Source: Tubiluchus corallicola (lineage: Eukaryota; Priapulida; Priapulimorpha; Priapulimorphida; Tubiluchidae). From it: a stretch of DNA of 64,000 nt. This document shows positions 22,701 to 36,686 of this stretch, piece after piece. The translations under genes and the position numbers were made by a program. The DNA is taken from contig JAQGDQ010000008.1 in NCBI GenBank assembly GCA_030141605.1, forward strand, positions 134,501 to 198,500. The letters run 5' to 3'. Positions within the stretch are counted from its first letter, which is position 1. Each line of letters starts with the position of its first letter. The notes beneath the pieces were generated by a model. It worked only from the letters and a program-made list of their open reading frames with translations. It did no database searches and was not told the origin of the DNA.

Positions 22701-25700
22701 TTTTTTTCTGAACTGGAACTTGCAACTGCAACTACATTGACTGCTTTCCATTCCAAGGAGCTCGTTATTAGAAGCAACAATTAGCACGTTGTGGCTTATT
22801 TTTCTGCTTTCTATAACAGCCACAGAAAATGAAATTTTTTTTTCGACACAGTTCAGGAAAATTGTTAAAAAATTTCTCGACCAATTTGGGAAAATGATGT
22901 TACGATATAAGAAACTGAGTACATACTATAGCTAATTTTGAATGGACTACTAATTCAACCTTTACTGAACCAACTTCTGATATGTTCCCATTCTCGTAAA
23001 GTTAAAAATGCCAAATGTGAAAATCCGGCATGCAAAAAGCATTAAACTGTACAAAATTTAATTAATTAGATTATGACTGTGATTTCCAGAGTGTTTATAA
23101 ACCATTGTAGTTTATTTTTAACAATTATTACCCATGGTGGGTAATGAATTGAAGAAAGAATGGAGACACAGAAAAATTGAGGACTAGATGGGCCTTGAAC
23201 CTGAAACCTGGGATTAGCAGTCCCAGTCAACACAACAAAGCAAGCTTGAGATTTCCTCCTTACAGAGTTCTGTTTTAAAAAAATGGGGGCTGGCCAAATA
23301 AATGTGCCATCATCATTTAGCTTCTGTCAGACAGTTTTTTCATCCAGTAAAAGTTGTGTGTGTGTGTGCCTGGGTCATTTGGTTTTTATTAAGTTTTGAC
23401 AGGTCTTTTGCAAAAAGGCCAGAAAACTGTGTTCCTGCTTTTTTGATAGGTGTACAGTAAATCAAAAAAATGGCCTAAACAGATGTGGAATTTCTGTTGA
23501 TGATTTTTGTGGGCAATCTTGCAAGCAGGATGGTTTTAATTACCGTAAGATCAGAAGTTTCATTCTGCCAAAAAGAAGAACAACGCCTGCAGTATAGCAA
23601 CAAGTTTTGATTTCCGGAGAACAAACGAGTTGTAAATGACAAAGCATTCAAAATGCAACAGAACCACAAATAACAACGAGGAATCAAATCAGGTTTAAAA
23701 TGCAGTTGCACCAGTGAGAATGTTTTACCAATTAGATTCATCAAATGTACTTACAGGCGGAGGAGTAAGGCGCTCATCTAAAATATTTTCTATTGTCAAC
23801 TCTACAGAGTGTGTTCTCCTTAAATCCTCTTGAATAACGTTGATTGGCATATGAGGGAACATAGACTGCACTTGTCTTGCCTGTAAAACAAAAAGTATTA
23901 TGATACACTTGCTTTCATCATGGTCTTGAACAGCTTATCACGGTGCCAAGGTTTTTAACGTACGTCCCTCAACCCAGGCACGTCTTCTATTTGCACAAGA
24001 CCAATCAGAAATTTGTTCTACATTTGGACAGTGAGGGTGTATTATGCAACAGGGCCCATTTTAACTACTGAACAACAATATATTAGTAACATAAATAAGT
24101 TAAATTGGTTGTCATCTTTTCCTCATTTAACTTTGGCTACATTTAATTAATCTTTCTGCATATTCATGCTGCTATAAAGTTTACTCGATGGAAAAGCAAA
24201 TTAAATTAATTGTTCAATCAACTAACTAAATCAACTTTTATTCGTACCATGCTGTCAAGTTGAGAAGTCTGCAACGTCTGCTGCTCTGGCTCTCCAAGTA
24301 GCTGTGTATGTGTAACTTCTACGGAAAAACTTGGCAGCCAACTGACGTATCTTGAACCTAAAAAAAGCGAGAAAGGGTTTGTACGTATCACTCATCCACA
24401 CCAAGTATAAGATTTACAAATCGATTATCACTTCCTATAAACAAAGATGCTGCTACGTTACTCAACAAGATTCTAAATGTTATGGCACTGAAGTAAAAAA
24501 ACAAACTCTGCATTCAAACTGACTGTTGCCAAGGGACATAAGAACATAGTATTTATTACAGAAATAATTTGGCCCTCAAAAAACAAAATGTCATTGATGA
24601 TTCATATAAATATTAGGAGTAAGTTTTTTGATAGACAAGACATTAAGTGGACGCTCAGCAATCTCTATTTTGCACTGGAACTTAGGGGCCATCCATTTAC
24701 AACGATATCACGTTCTTGGCCAATTTCGAGGACCTACCTACCTTGCGTGATAATGGTGTTATCATATATCCCACCACCTACCTATGCCTTATATTGATAT
24801 CGATATCAAACCAATGCAGCTTTTTCTACATTTATCTTCCTCTTCCCAAAGACAGGCAACAACATCACTTGTGTGTTAATTAACGGGAAAATGTAGTCGT
24901 TTGCTGCTTGCACACATACGTGAAAAAGCATGAAGGCTGATAACGACATCACGGCTAAATCACCTACCTACATTGCGTCATAATGGCGTTGTCACGTTTC
25001 CTGTCACTTACCTACCCTAAACTAGATACAGTTATTTGTGGTTTCCTAAAAAATGTCTAAAAGCACTGAAACTGTGAAAAAATACAAAGAAAAACACAGA
25101 TATATATAAATGGGGAATATAATCTTTAGTTTGCACTGTAAATTTAAAACTAGTACTCAGTAACATCAAGAACATCAATTCGAAATACAAAATGACACAA
25201 AAATCAGTTCGTATATAAGTGTATAAGCAAACAGCATTAAAAACACTGAAGAAAAGATAAATGCTATTTCATGTAGCACATAAATGTACGCAAGCAACAC
25301 TAAAGTCACTGCTCATAATTTCACATACATGTATCGCACATATTTTACAATGCAAAACAGACATCAAATTTCAAGTTACATGATGATGAATGCAAAGCCA
25401 GCAAATGTTACCATCAAAATGAAAGAAATGGTTCCTGTGAGGCCGGTTTGGCGTTTCATTTGGTGTTTCAGGCACATTATCATTGGCTGGGTGTTCGGCT
25501 GTTGAATTCCGACTGTCAGACAATGCAGTTCTACAGGTGGGGCATGAAGTGTCCTGCTCTAACCACGACCTCAAACATGAACTACAAATGAACAAAATCA
25601 AACCTTTCACACAACACCACAACAAAACCATAGAAGTGTTTTATTATATGATGAGTGCATACCACGATATCTTTATTTCGGTGTCATAAAACTAAAACAC

Positions 25701-28700
25701 AAAATAGCCATGCATGCTGTGACAGCATTTATTTCAAATTGTCTATTAGTGGTATTGAATATTTGCTAATACTCTAAAGAGCACATCCCTCTCAGCAGTA
25801 CTACGACAGTGCTACCAGCTGTATGTAAACCACAATCACCAGCACGTGCAATTACACCTAATTCTTCTAATACTTCTAATTAAAGGGAAATAGCACTTTC
25901 TGAAGTATGGTGTAGATCAATTCCCTTGTAGCATAGTTTAAAATCGCTTACCTTTTAACAAAATGAAACTGTTTTGCCAAGTGAAACAGCTAAGCTTGTT
26001 AATTTTTTGACAAAAGCAGCCTGTTTCCCGACATCTTGATTTTACTGTGGCGTGATGTCATAATGTGGGACACACACAGCTAGTTACTGTATTTACAAAG
26101 GTAACTAGGCATTTCTTTTTAATTATTTTTTAGTTTTACGATATATTTTGCAGCATAAAAAATGCGCTTCAATTAACAATTAACCGAACTCAAAATTCAT
26201 GTATGCACTGTACATGTACCCGCTGTTTAGAACTCCAGCAACAATAAGTGTTGGTCACTAGTGATAACCATACATCAGGGTGGAGTGCACTCCGTTGATT
26301 TATAACGTCAAACTATAATAAGGCAGCCTGGTCTTACAAAAATAAACTCGATTCTACTTTGAATAGCTAATGTATACAACACCATCACCCGCCCAACAAA
26401 TGTAATATCTTAATTATATCACAATTTAAGAGCTTGATTTAAAAATACTAGATCAATCATATTACATTCAACGTTTGGACAACATTTGCTCTAAAAACTG
26501 ATTAGATGGATAAAAAATTTTACAGAATGATTATTTTCAAATCATTAACTAACTAGCTGTCCTCTTAACTCCAATATTTTCGTATTATTGCTGTATGCGC
26601 GTATTATTAACAAGCTGAAGAGCAAAGGAAGTGAGTCATCAAATTTAATCAGTAATTAAACAATTACCAAGAGACGGTGAGTGTAATCATTGTCATTGAA
26701 AGTGGTTGCTGCAGACGTAAGCCCACTGCAGAAAGAGTTGGGCACTGCAATTTTGGAATGTTTCTCTTCTTTCATGCATGCAGGCTATTTTGCAGCCATC
26801 TGCGATGGCAATTCCTATCACTAGGCTCAGAGAAGTTTTCGTTGTGTTGACATTAGTGTCGAACAGAACAGTGATTATAACTTTTTATTTTATGCTAATC
26901 AGTACTGTTGGGCATGATAATAATCACAAGTAACTTGGAAATATTGTAATATCGGCCATAAGTCATTTGTTCAAATGAGCCATAAAGTTTAAATTTTGGC
27001 CTTGTTTTGCAAAGACAAGATTCTGTTCCATTTAATATTAATATGTCTTTCTTAACAATGTTCAGATGTATAGGTGGTTAATGCTACAAACAACATTGTT
27101 GAGGACACTAACCCAACTCAACGCCCTACTCGAATGATATCGCTACAGAAAAATTACGGGGTTTTAATGGGTTGCTCTCTCGATTAACCCATGGTCGTAC
27201 AATCATATGAAAGAATAAAAAATATAATTTTCGAGTGATAACATGCATAAACATTGCAAACCAATTTCATGGTGTCTTCGTGGCAAATCACCTAACACTC
27301 ATGATGTCATGATCACGATTCACACTTCAAAATTAATATGGCAAAAAGCAGTGTTTCACGGTGAGAAATTTGGAAGTTTAATTGCTTTACATACTATCAA
27401 AGCTTTAGCTTCATTGAAAAGGTATGAGCATTTCACTTTCACACTAAGAACGTTAATTTAAACTTCACTTTATAAAATGTTTCCATTCCTTTTTAAGCAT
27501 GCACATCTGTGAGTTGCAATTTCTGAAGTGGTCAAAATGATTAGAACAATTATGCCATGCCTGTAGAAGTTCAGTTAGCTTTGTAAAAAGGGTTTGTGTG
27601 AGCAATAAGGACTTCCATGTCCATTTAAGAACCAAATGATTTTGTAAGCAGTCCATTACTTCCCTAGGACATCTCAATCTTGTTGTTTATTTTAAGAACT
27701 AATTTTTTCACAATGAAGACAAAGAACCTTTTTTTCTTTTTTAGTTCTTAGTCCATTAAATCTTCTACAAGCTATGCTGCATTCTGCAACTGCCTGTAAG
27801 TAAAGACAATGCGGAAAAATTGCTTACTTATGAAACATGTGAGCACATGGCAGAACACGAGCAGATTCCATTTTATCCCAACATATGGCGCAGTCGTCAT
27901 TGTTACGTGCCAACTCGTCTGCTGACGCCATCGGATAGCTAGAAATGCAAATATTACGACTACAATCATGATGCACAATTGGTCTTGGAAAAAATTACAA
28001 GTGAACACAAAAATAAGTTACATTTACTTTTAAACACTTTGATATACAATTTGATGTGTAGTTCAATGCAATAAGAATGCTAATTAAGATGAAAAAAATC
28101 GCTTAAATTCAAAGTAAGCATACTTTGTCTCCATGTGATGTACAACACGCAGGTAGTTCTTGTGTTTTTTTATTCTTCGTTGCATTTCGTGGAACAGATA
28201 GCGCAATTGCATGCAGATGACGAGGCTCGCCATACTCAAGAAAATGTTGCCCCACATCTAAAAAAACATAAACACAACTTTAGTGATAACTATTTTACCT
28301 TAATAGCAGTAGTTCAATTTAAAGCAATGCTGAGTGATCAACAGCATAAGCTTGCCTATGATAGTTAAGCAGCACCGAGCCTCATTAGTAAATGGATTGG
28401 CAAATGCCCAGGAAACTGCTTCTAGGTGGATTTATCTGCAACACACTCACTCCTGTTATTTCTGCTGATGTGCTAGAATGTTCACACATCCAGATGTCAC
28501 TAAGGCACCTCTACTGGTTTACTGTTTTGTCTCGGAGAATTAACCTTGATAATTAGCTAGATTCTGGTTCTACCACAACAGTGTATTAATGGTTGTAAGC
28601 CCCGACAATGACTGCTAGATACAGGCATGCAGTTTGCTAAAAGATACATAAAGAAAGATTGATATAGTTCAAGGCGTAACACCGTGAAAAATTATTAATA

Positions 28701-31700
28701 TCGTTAATATTATTAACATTACAAGAGAAGCACTTATTCAATAGATACACGCACAGGATTTGACTGTGACTTATTATCGTAACTGCCTGGAAAAATGCTC
28801 ACTCTGGGCGGTTTCATTCGCTATGTTGACTCTCGTTGTCTACCTCATCCAGGAAGAATGTATAACCAGAATTCTATTTATTCACAGAAACAACTAAGTG
28901 TACGATAGGCTAACGCAGTAAACAACCAAACTAAAAAAACATATCTCACCAGCATATGTACATGATGGCAAAAATCAACAGAAAGTGCGGCCAGTTCAAA
29001 TATGAGCTCCGTGTAATAAATGTAGCTGCCACGATTCTCCCAAACACCTTCGTTATTCAGGTCCCAAAGGTGTATTGCATAGCGGACGATGACGTACAAC
29101 GTCCGAATTGTCAACAGAAAACACTGAAATTTAAAACCAAAGCAAATATAGACACCTGGAATTATACAGATGACGGTTACTGTTACTGAAAACTTACTCT
29201 TAAGCAGCATTCTAACTTGAATAATTTACGTCAATAACAAAAACTTGTACTTAGTCCCATGAGTTTCTAAGCGCACGTTCTCACGCTTGCTTTAGTACCT
29301 AATTAATATGAATAAATACATAGAAAGTCCAATTTCTTTTCATCAAGTCCCCTATTTGTGGATTTTTTACCAAAATTTTATTTCCCTGTTAAGAACAGCA
29401 TCACTTGCTTCAAATGGCGCCTTACAAGTACGTGCCATCGCTAGCAAATGAGTAGAAGAATCCGGTTTTTATTGACCTGAACTCCTATGTCCATTTCTCT
29501 CTTGTAACCCACTGACCTTGTGTTTTGAGTGATTAGTATAAAAAAGGAAATTTCTATAGACAGCACTGACTATTGATACAACAACTGTCACTATTCACTG
29601 AATATTTAGGATGTACACTGAATTATTTATGCACCATATTTGCAATTGGTTCCAACAAATATTTTATTGAGTACATATTCATGTTGACATATAATGCCAA
29701 AAGCACATATGCTGATAGTATGTGTTTCCAATCCTGTTTATACAAGATAACTGTGTTTGCTGCATGTCTGGGTTAAACTCCTTTAAAAATATACAATTTA
29801 TACTTGTAAGGCTATAACTATGTATTCGGTAGTTAGCTAGTAACCATTAAAATTGTCATGTAAAATAGTTTTAGAAAACCTCACTAGAAATTATTTTGTA
29901 TTCAGTTAAACAAAAATATACACAATTAGACAAAGTTAAAATTAAACACAGTTAACCTACCTCTGCTGCCATAAAAGCAAATGTGTTTAGGCCTGCATGC
30001 AGACCCACAAAACAGCATACGACCAGAAGGCCAACGGAAACAACCAGTATGCTAGAGAGAAGAATTAGAAGACGGACGTGTGTCGCTCGCGGTGTGCTAG
30101 GAGAAAATGACAGCTGAAAGGTAAATAATAACAGAAGGTAAACAACATAAAATAACATTTAAATCATCACCTGCTGTTTTAACAAATTATCATTGTTAAA
30201 CTGCTCGATTCATTATATCAGAAAATGTTCATAAAGAACACTACATGTCTCAGGATTGCAAGATGACGGCGTAGTTTGTAAGACCAAGCTTACCTAAATA
30301 CATTAAAATTTAGCCAAATATGAGTGAAAAATAGCCAAATTCAATTTTGCAACGACCAAAGATCAACATTTATTTTAATCAACCAAGGGCGGCCATGTTA
30401 TCAATAATGGTTACAATTTTAAGTTAATACATCATTCTAATGAAACATCCTTCATTGTTGCACCTATTTAGCTAGTTATGCCAAAAAATTAAGGTAACTG
30501 AACAATGGGTCACACAAATCACAAGGACAACTGATTTTGTGTTACGCATTTTTTTAAATTTTGAGGCCTGATCATTGTGATCACATTGGACATTAGAAAA
30601 ACATCTATGCTAGGAATCTGCTATGATCATCAGAAAAAGAAAAACTTCTATGCTAGAAATCTACTATAATCATCAGCAAAGATTTCCAAGTCTAAGTTAT
30701 TATACATTTTCTGTCAACTTACTTTCATAACTACACTGGTTCCAATAAGCTCATAACAATGTGCAGAAAAAACAAGCAAAATCAAGTGTACCAACATGTT
30801 TACTTGATACGAAAACTTAATTCGAAATTGACATTAACATTTGATTGGCAATGAACTTCTTTTAACCTGAGCAATTTTTTTCCAGTTTGACCAGCGAATA
30901 TTAAAATTAATGAAAAGACATTAAGTGACATAGCTACTATGTACAGGGCAAAAACTACAAATCTACTGCATCAAAATAGTTTTATATACTCACCAGTTAT
31001 TTGCCATTATTACAATTAAATATGTTTACCGATCAAGGTTCATGTTTAGTTATACAGTTCTTTCACTTGGTTTTGAAGAACTTTGCAAGGGCAAAAATAG
31101 AAATGTTCAAATAATTATACACAATGGATATGTAATATCCAGTATTTGCAATTTCTCGGCCCACTTAAATTACAAGATCGGAATTTAGGACTGAGACTGA
31201 CCTATCGAGACCCCGCCGAAATCGAGACTGATAAACAGCTATTAAATAATTAAACATTCAGACTGACTTGCTGAAATGAACATTGAAACAGCACAGAATC
31301 CGATAACATTATTAATAGCATTACAGTCGGCAATTTCAAGTCTTTCAAATGCATTTTCATCATATAAAATCTGTAACAATAAGAATAAATTAATTAAACT
31401 ATGATTAGTTTGTCAGTTTTATTGGTATAGCTTACATACTAGTCACTGGTACGAATATATACAGTGATCTGCCAATTAGTTTTATTAAACTTTATGAGTT
31501 CTTTGGTGACACTTTCCCAATTGTAATGCCAGTTGAACGATTCTATCGTATAACCGAGTGCTTACACTAATCGATTATTTAGCTTCTCAGCATATGTTGA
31601 TGGAATTGTTATGGAACCAGTATTATGATAAATTTTTATCAGTTTTTACTAAAAGTGACTACGGAAACCAAAGCCTGTACAAATCTTATAATCTCCACGA

Positions 31701-33330
31701 GACTGAGACCGGTACTAGCCTTGCAGCAAACACTGGTGGTAAAGTCTGTCTCTGTTTCTCTGTCTCTCCTTCTTTCTCCTTCTTGCTCCTTCTGTCAGGA
31801 ACTCTCTCACAGTTTTCATCTTTGCCTCTTGGTTTTAGGTTTCGAACAGTAAGCCAGGAAATTAAAACTAATAGCAGTAATTACTAGTGTCAGTTGATAA
31901 CAGAAGGTACTTACATATTCAAATCTGTCTTTGCAAAGTTGAACTAGAATATGCTTAAACCCAAGGAGAGAGAACCATGCACACCACATGATGATCTCAT
32001 CAATGTACTGGACGTTCATCACTCCAAAGATAAAAATGAACTTATAAAAAACGAAGTTCCAAAACTTATCTTTGATGTGCTAAAAAAGTAGAAAATTTTA
32101 CTTTGTTACAAAAATGAAGTCACAGCAGTCAGACAAGGGACAAAGTCATCTACATCAGTGCAAATATATTTCTTCATATAAATATGAGATTCTTCCAATT
32201 GTAACAAATGGTAATTAACTTCCATCATAGGTAAATCCGTGAAGGGGATTAAGACCAACAGTATTTTATATATTACACAAAAAAGTAAATGTTGTCTAAT
32301 ACACAGACCCTGTTAAATGGCCTTAAAGGTATCTACGTCACTAAAAGTGTATTTGAAATTTGGAAAATCAGACCATTTTTGCAAACATCCTAAAATTTCC
32401 GAATAAATGAAAATTAAAATAACTCACAGAAACATTTCTGAACAAAAACTAAAAACTTAAAGATTTAGTACAAACTGCAAACACTTTTCGTCGAGAGAAT
32501 TTCAACATCGTGAAATCACATTTCACGATTGCATCACATACCTGCTGCTCGCTGACTCTCAAATCACCGAATACCATTTTCTGAATTCCCTTTCCCAGAA
32601 GAACCAAGCAGCAATAAGCCATATTGATTAGCGTCTAAAACCAATGAACGTGCATTCAATTAGTCAATGATGTAAATCACACAAACCACTACAACTCCAA
32701 AATTAATAAAAACTGTTGAACATTAACATCAGCCAAAAACTTGAAAACTGATTTAAAATCTTGGATCTTTTTAATCTGAAACTTGACTTAACCACTACAA
32801 GGGCTTGGACTCGACTTGGCGTTGGGCCAAAGTGATTTGGAATATGGCTCTGACTCCCTGAAGATTCAGCATTCCACTCGGGCTCTAACACTGGCCAAGG
32901 TACAACAAAAATGGCCCCTGAATGACAACGATCATTAAAAATCTTCCAGTACTTTGCTGCTAATTTGCAATATTGGCTGGTAGTTGCCCAGTAAATATTG
33001 TGCATCATGACAAATTCTATATAATAGAATAACACAATAAAGACATACCCAAGTGCACCAGGGCTCATCTACCATCACACCCAAGAAAGTGATAATAGTC
33101 GCCGATGCGTTATTGTTTGGAACCAGCGAATCACTATCAAACGACTCATCTGCTATAATGGTCGTATTTGAAGAATTCTTTGCTTCTTCGTAGGCATCAA
33201 GCTGCTCTTCCAGCACCCTGACTGTCACTTGCTGAGCATGAAATAATGCAGATGCAAACAGCACTAGGCTCAAAGCTGTGTAGGTTTCTAGTCTTGGCAA
33301 TGGCAATCTGTCTAATACTGTCACAGGCAT
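19767..33330 (-). CDS. AMFR: AMFR/gp78 ER-membrane RING E3 ubiquitin ligase, 14 exons, 648 aa
   Basis: CDS exons in reading order: 33049-33330, 32542-32634, 31915-32079, 29961-30113, 28950-29123, 28124-28257, 27828-27938, 25412-25581, 24248-24357, 23755-23880, 22409-22471, 22141-22241, 21298-21405, 19767-19923. All introns are GT-AG with matching phases. Seen: several hydrophobic segments over residues 15-310; NxS/T sequons at 52, 55 and 74 in the first loop; the conserved VQLCKDRFEY and FAFMAAE blocks; a RING-H2 with ligands C350, C353, C365, H367, H370, C373, C384, C387; a NHFFHFDG/SWLPSFSVEV hinge; a CUE domain around 465-500 (MFPHMP...VELTIENIL); a G2BR helix in exon 13 (GSRFSKSPLEREAML); and a C-terminal VIM (RRNLMFQAAQRRL). 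Human AMFR is 643 aa with the same order. Known: works with UBE2G2 and p97/VCP in ER-associated degradation, including sterol-regulated HMG-CoA reductase turnover. Convergent with WRNIP1, divergent from USP38. Confidence 0.97.
20088..21039 (-). mobile_element. Tigger/pogo-like nonautonomous DNA transposon, copy 2
   Basis: A complete 952 bp relative of copy 1 in the last AMFR intron. Its ends are CAGTAGGTGCCGCTTAATAG and the inverse ...GCGCCTACTG, flanked by TA (20086-20087 and 21040-21041). The minus strand keeps a better-preserved transposase C-terminus than copy 1: a LQALSIYEN segment, then LRDKMKQPTLKESL before a stop at 20365-20367, like the C-terminal tail of Tigger-type transposases. 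There is a 17 bp extra copy of the AACCGA/ATTAACC motif near the left end (about 20144-20160). Confidence 0.88.
23185..23245 (-). repeat. tRNA-like fragment, possible SINE head
   Basis: Read on the minus strand, this has an RNA polymerase III B-box-like GGTTCAAGGCC (complement of 23191-23201), preceded by a possible anticodon-type hairpin TGGGA-CTGCTAA-TCCCA. The 5' half and acceptor stem do not pair well, so it is not a functional tRNA gene. A tRNA-derived SINE remnant or tRNA pseudogene is plausible. It lies in AMFR intron 10. Confidence 0.35.
24732..25018. repeat. Pair of direct repeats around an unclassified element-like segment
   Basis: About 57 bp at 24732-24788 (ACCTACCTACCTTGCGTGAT...) recurs at 24962-25018 (ACCTACCTACATTGCGTCAT...) at roughly 75 percent identity by eye. 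A perfect 16 bp palindrome TTGATATCGATATCAA lies between them at 24794-24809. The sequence just before, GGGCCATCCATTTACAACG, resembles ends of short dispersed elements seen in invertebrate genomes, but I cannot classify it. It sits in AMFR intron 8. Confidence 0.4.
31139..31273 (-). repeat. Dispersed repeat family B, copy 2 (inverted)
   Basis: Reverse-complement partner of 10671-10793, in AMFR intron 3. Read on the minus strand it shows GGTCTCGATAGGTCAGT and GGGCCGAGAAATTGC, matching copy 1. Element boundaries are not defined. Confidence 0.7.
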
Positions 33331-34408
33331 TTTCTACACGTGTATATATTTGAACAGATCTTAATTCACCCCATGCTTGGTGTACACATACGGTCTCATT
33401 CCTCGAAAGTCACACACATATATAAAGCTGTGTTGTTATAATACTCAGTTGGTAAACTCGTATTTTTTTAAAAAGTCAATGAAGTCACTAGAACATATGA
33501 AAAAAATACATTTTAACCATATGAAAAAACTGATTAAAGACACACTGATTAAATAAACATATAAGACTTAAACACAAGAATAGGCAAAATACTGCTCAAA
33601 CATCAGCATAAACTGCATCTGGTAAAAAATGTCTCATAACATCCCTAATGCAAACAGGCAACTTTTTATCCTGATGGAAAATTTTATTACACATTTATTT
33701 TGAGTTTGACTTGGTTTTGCTTCCAGATATTAGGTCACCTTTAGGTGTACACTGTACATGACCAATGCAGTTATGTTCATATAAAAATTAAACAGGTTTA
33801 TAAGCATTCTGTCAATAAGTGCTAGTGCTATATAAATTGCATATGATAGGTAACTACATCACATTTTACACTTTAGCGGACTGCCAGATCAAAATTATTA
33901 AAATATGAAAAAAAACTTGCTCTCTTTAACTAATGCTTACACATGTAAAGTGGACATTACATTTTGTCAATGTAATTGCTAATGTTTTTTACAAATCAAA
34001 AACAATTCTATTTGATGCTTAAATTAAGTTGTCACGATTCATCAATGTATTTTGCTCCAGCTTGCTGTTGTACATTTGTTTTTTCAACTTATTTCAAGCT
34101 GGATTTAATGTTAATGCATTCTAACGAATGCACTAGTGACAGGTAAAATTATTGGAAGAAGCGTCAGCCTACATGCCACATGCACCTAGTTAGAATGAGT
34201 AGTAACTACAGTCTAGCTGTCACTTATTAAATCTCATTTAATAGCAAATTTATTCATCTCTCTGCTTGTCCTTAGTCATCAAATAATTTGTTATGGTTAC
34301 CAGGGCCACTTCTCTATCTAATACAAAAAGAAAAAGTGATCCTCAATCATGGAATTCCTATTATTATGTCACAAGTTTAGTATTACAAGTCTAGACACTG
34401 ACCATAAT

Positions 34409-34588
34409 AGTAGTATGTGAGTCAATTAGCTGACGTAAAACTACTAGTGTCTTACAATGCAAAAACTGTAGTGAATTTTAAGAGCAACCCAAGCAGTCAG
34501 TAGCGTATGAGTCAAAGGTTGCCACAAAACTGCTAGTGGTTTACAATGGAAAAGTGAAAGGTGCTTCAAAAGCAACTCGAGAAGTCTG
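34409..34588. repeat. Diverged tandem duplication, about 90 bp unit
   Basis: Two adjacent units (34409-34498 and 34499-34588) share AGTAG-x-x-TATGAGTCAA-type starts, AAAACT-x-CTAGTG, TTACAATG and AAAGCAAC/AGAGCAAC blocks in the same order. Divergence is about a quarter of positions by eye. No coding potential seen. Confidence 0.6.
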
Positions 34589-36249
34589 AGCAACTCTAGT
34601 TAAGAACAATGCATTTAAGACAATGTAACATTACTTCAGGCAAAAGTGAAACAATTTTTCCAAGCAATGAGAAGCGACAAATAGTCCAATAAAATACTCT
34701 TACCTAAAACATAAAAACTAAATTATTCAAAGTTCTGATATAAAATTCACCGGGACTCTTTGACTGGACAAATAAAATGAAAAGAGTTGAAATCTAGATT
34801 TTGAGAACTAAGGAAATCGGAAGTTGGAGCTAATAGGAGTTTAAGGACACCACAAAAACGTTTGTACAAAGCATTTTACTGGAAAAATCCCAATTTCAAG
34901 CTCAGGTACCACTTCCCAGTTTAACAGCACTTTTTCCAACCAACAGCTGTTTTCACCCTGAAAACTTTTTTCTTCAGTACTTTTGGAACGCTAGCTGTAA
35001 AAGCTCTGACTGAGAATGCATTGCTAGCAGACAACATGCAGCTAAACCTTTTTTGCTCAATAAAATTCATGTAGCGGTCCAATAAAATTTATGTAGTCAA
35101 AATAAAATAGACGGAGGATATTAAAAACTTAAAAAGCAAAGAATTAAATTAAATACTACCATAAGTAAGTAGATAAAAACAATTAGCCTATTAAGTATTA
35201 TTGCATCAACTTTGGAATACCGTATACGGACGATGCGGCTAGGCTTCCGGATGTGTTATATTGTCACTAAAAGTTTATTTTAGCATCACTTTCACAACAG
35301 AAGTTAGTTAATACGCAAAAATTAAAAACCCAAGCTGAAACTTAATTCCATCACTTACAAATTTATAATGCGCAATAAATCAAAATCACCAAAAACAATC
35401 AACGCATGCCACACCTGGGAGTACTGCAAATGGAGCTCTAAATTCAGGCACACCGGTTCACAGTAAGAAGTTTAAACCATAAGGCACACGGAGTAGCAGT
35501 TCTGAGGGAGAAAGAAATGTAAAAACGTATTTTTACCAATGTTAGAATAGGAAATTCCCGGAAATAGAGCGAAAACATAAAAGAAACGATAGTGATGTTT
35601 GAAATAGATACAAATGGGGAGAGATTAAAACAGATAACTATATCTAAACGTAGTGATTAGTAAATATTTAGAAAAAAATGCGAAAAAGTGTCAGAAAACG
35701 AAAAAACTGTGATTTATGGAAAATGCTACAGAATCTTGAAGTCTTGAAAAGTGGAGTCATCCAGTGAATTATGTAATTAAGTAACCAAAGACAGTCTACG
35801 AAATAACAGAATGGAAACTGAATATGATTAAAGTGAAAACAAATTTAAAAAAAAAGTTCAAGGATGACTTGAGATGTCCTTTGTGTAAAATTCATGAAAA
35901 TACAATGGAACGTTAAATGTGTGGGAAAGCTTTACATATTAATAGGTGAAGAAGATAATTATTATTTTTATAGATTTAGGTTTTAAAACATTTGGAACAG
36001 AAAAATTTGTAATGATCACTACCAGAATACAGAAAGTAATGAAGTGCTAGACAGAAAATGGGTTTAAAAATAGAAATTCAATATCATAAATTCATGTCTA
36101 CAGCACCACGTTGTGGGTACAGTATGTTAAATGTAGCATTTTTGGCTCGCTATTAGGACTTGCGCTTTCCTTCTGCCCTGGATCTAGCCTAGCTACTAAC
36201 ATTATGGTTCAGAGGTTAGTGTGAACCATTCGAACCACTTGAGTTGGTG

Positions 36250-36686
36250 CTGTTGGGTGAGCATTCTCAAAAAGGTTTATGCAGAGCTCTGGTTTTGATA
36301 AGCCTCAGCTGGATACTAGAAAGCAGATACGAGATACTGGATACTATAATTGATTTTCAAATTTGAATCAAACTGAATTTAAAATTTTCGAATACGAGTC
36401 GAATTCGAACTCATTTTAAAGATTTTCGAATAAATTTTCTAATCGCTAATGAAAGATAGTTCACAAAGAACATGTTTATTATATCGTTTGATTTTGTTCT
36501 GCAGTAAATCACACATATTTGTTTAAAAATTGTATACAAAAATCACAACTAAATTGAGCTGATTGGCATGATTGCATGCTGCTTCAAACGCTTTAATGAT
36601 AAAGAACTTTACTAAAGTGATGAATTATTCGAATCCATAAATAAACGTTCGAATATCGAATTCGAACTTTCAATTCTCACCCCTAG
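36250..36686. mobile_element. hAT-like nonautonomous element (relic)
   Basis: The right end reads ...GTTCGAATATCGAATTCGAA then CTTTCAATTCTCACCCCTAG. In reverse this starts CTAGGGGTGAGAATTG followed by TTCGAA-rich sequence, a pattern common at hAT terminal repeats. TTCGAA-rich sequence also occurs inside at about 36388-36430. A possible left terminus GGGTGAGCATT at 36255-36265 is weak, and no 8 bp target duplication was found, so the left boundary is a guess. Confidence 0.45.

Noticed and set aside
23185-23245. Functional tRNA gene
   Set aside because: Only a B-box-like string and one hairpin are present; the acceptor stem and D arm do not form, so at best a SINE or pseudogene.
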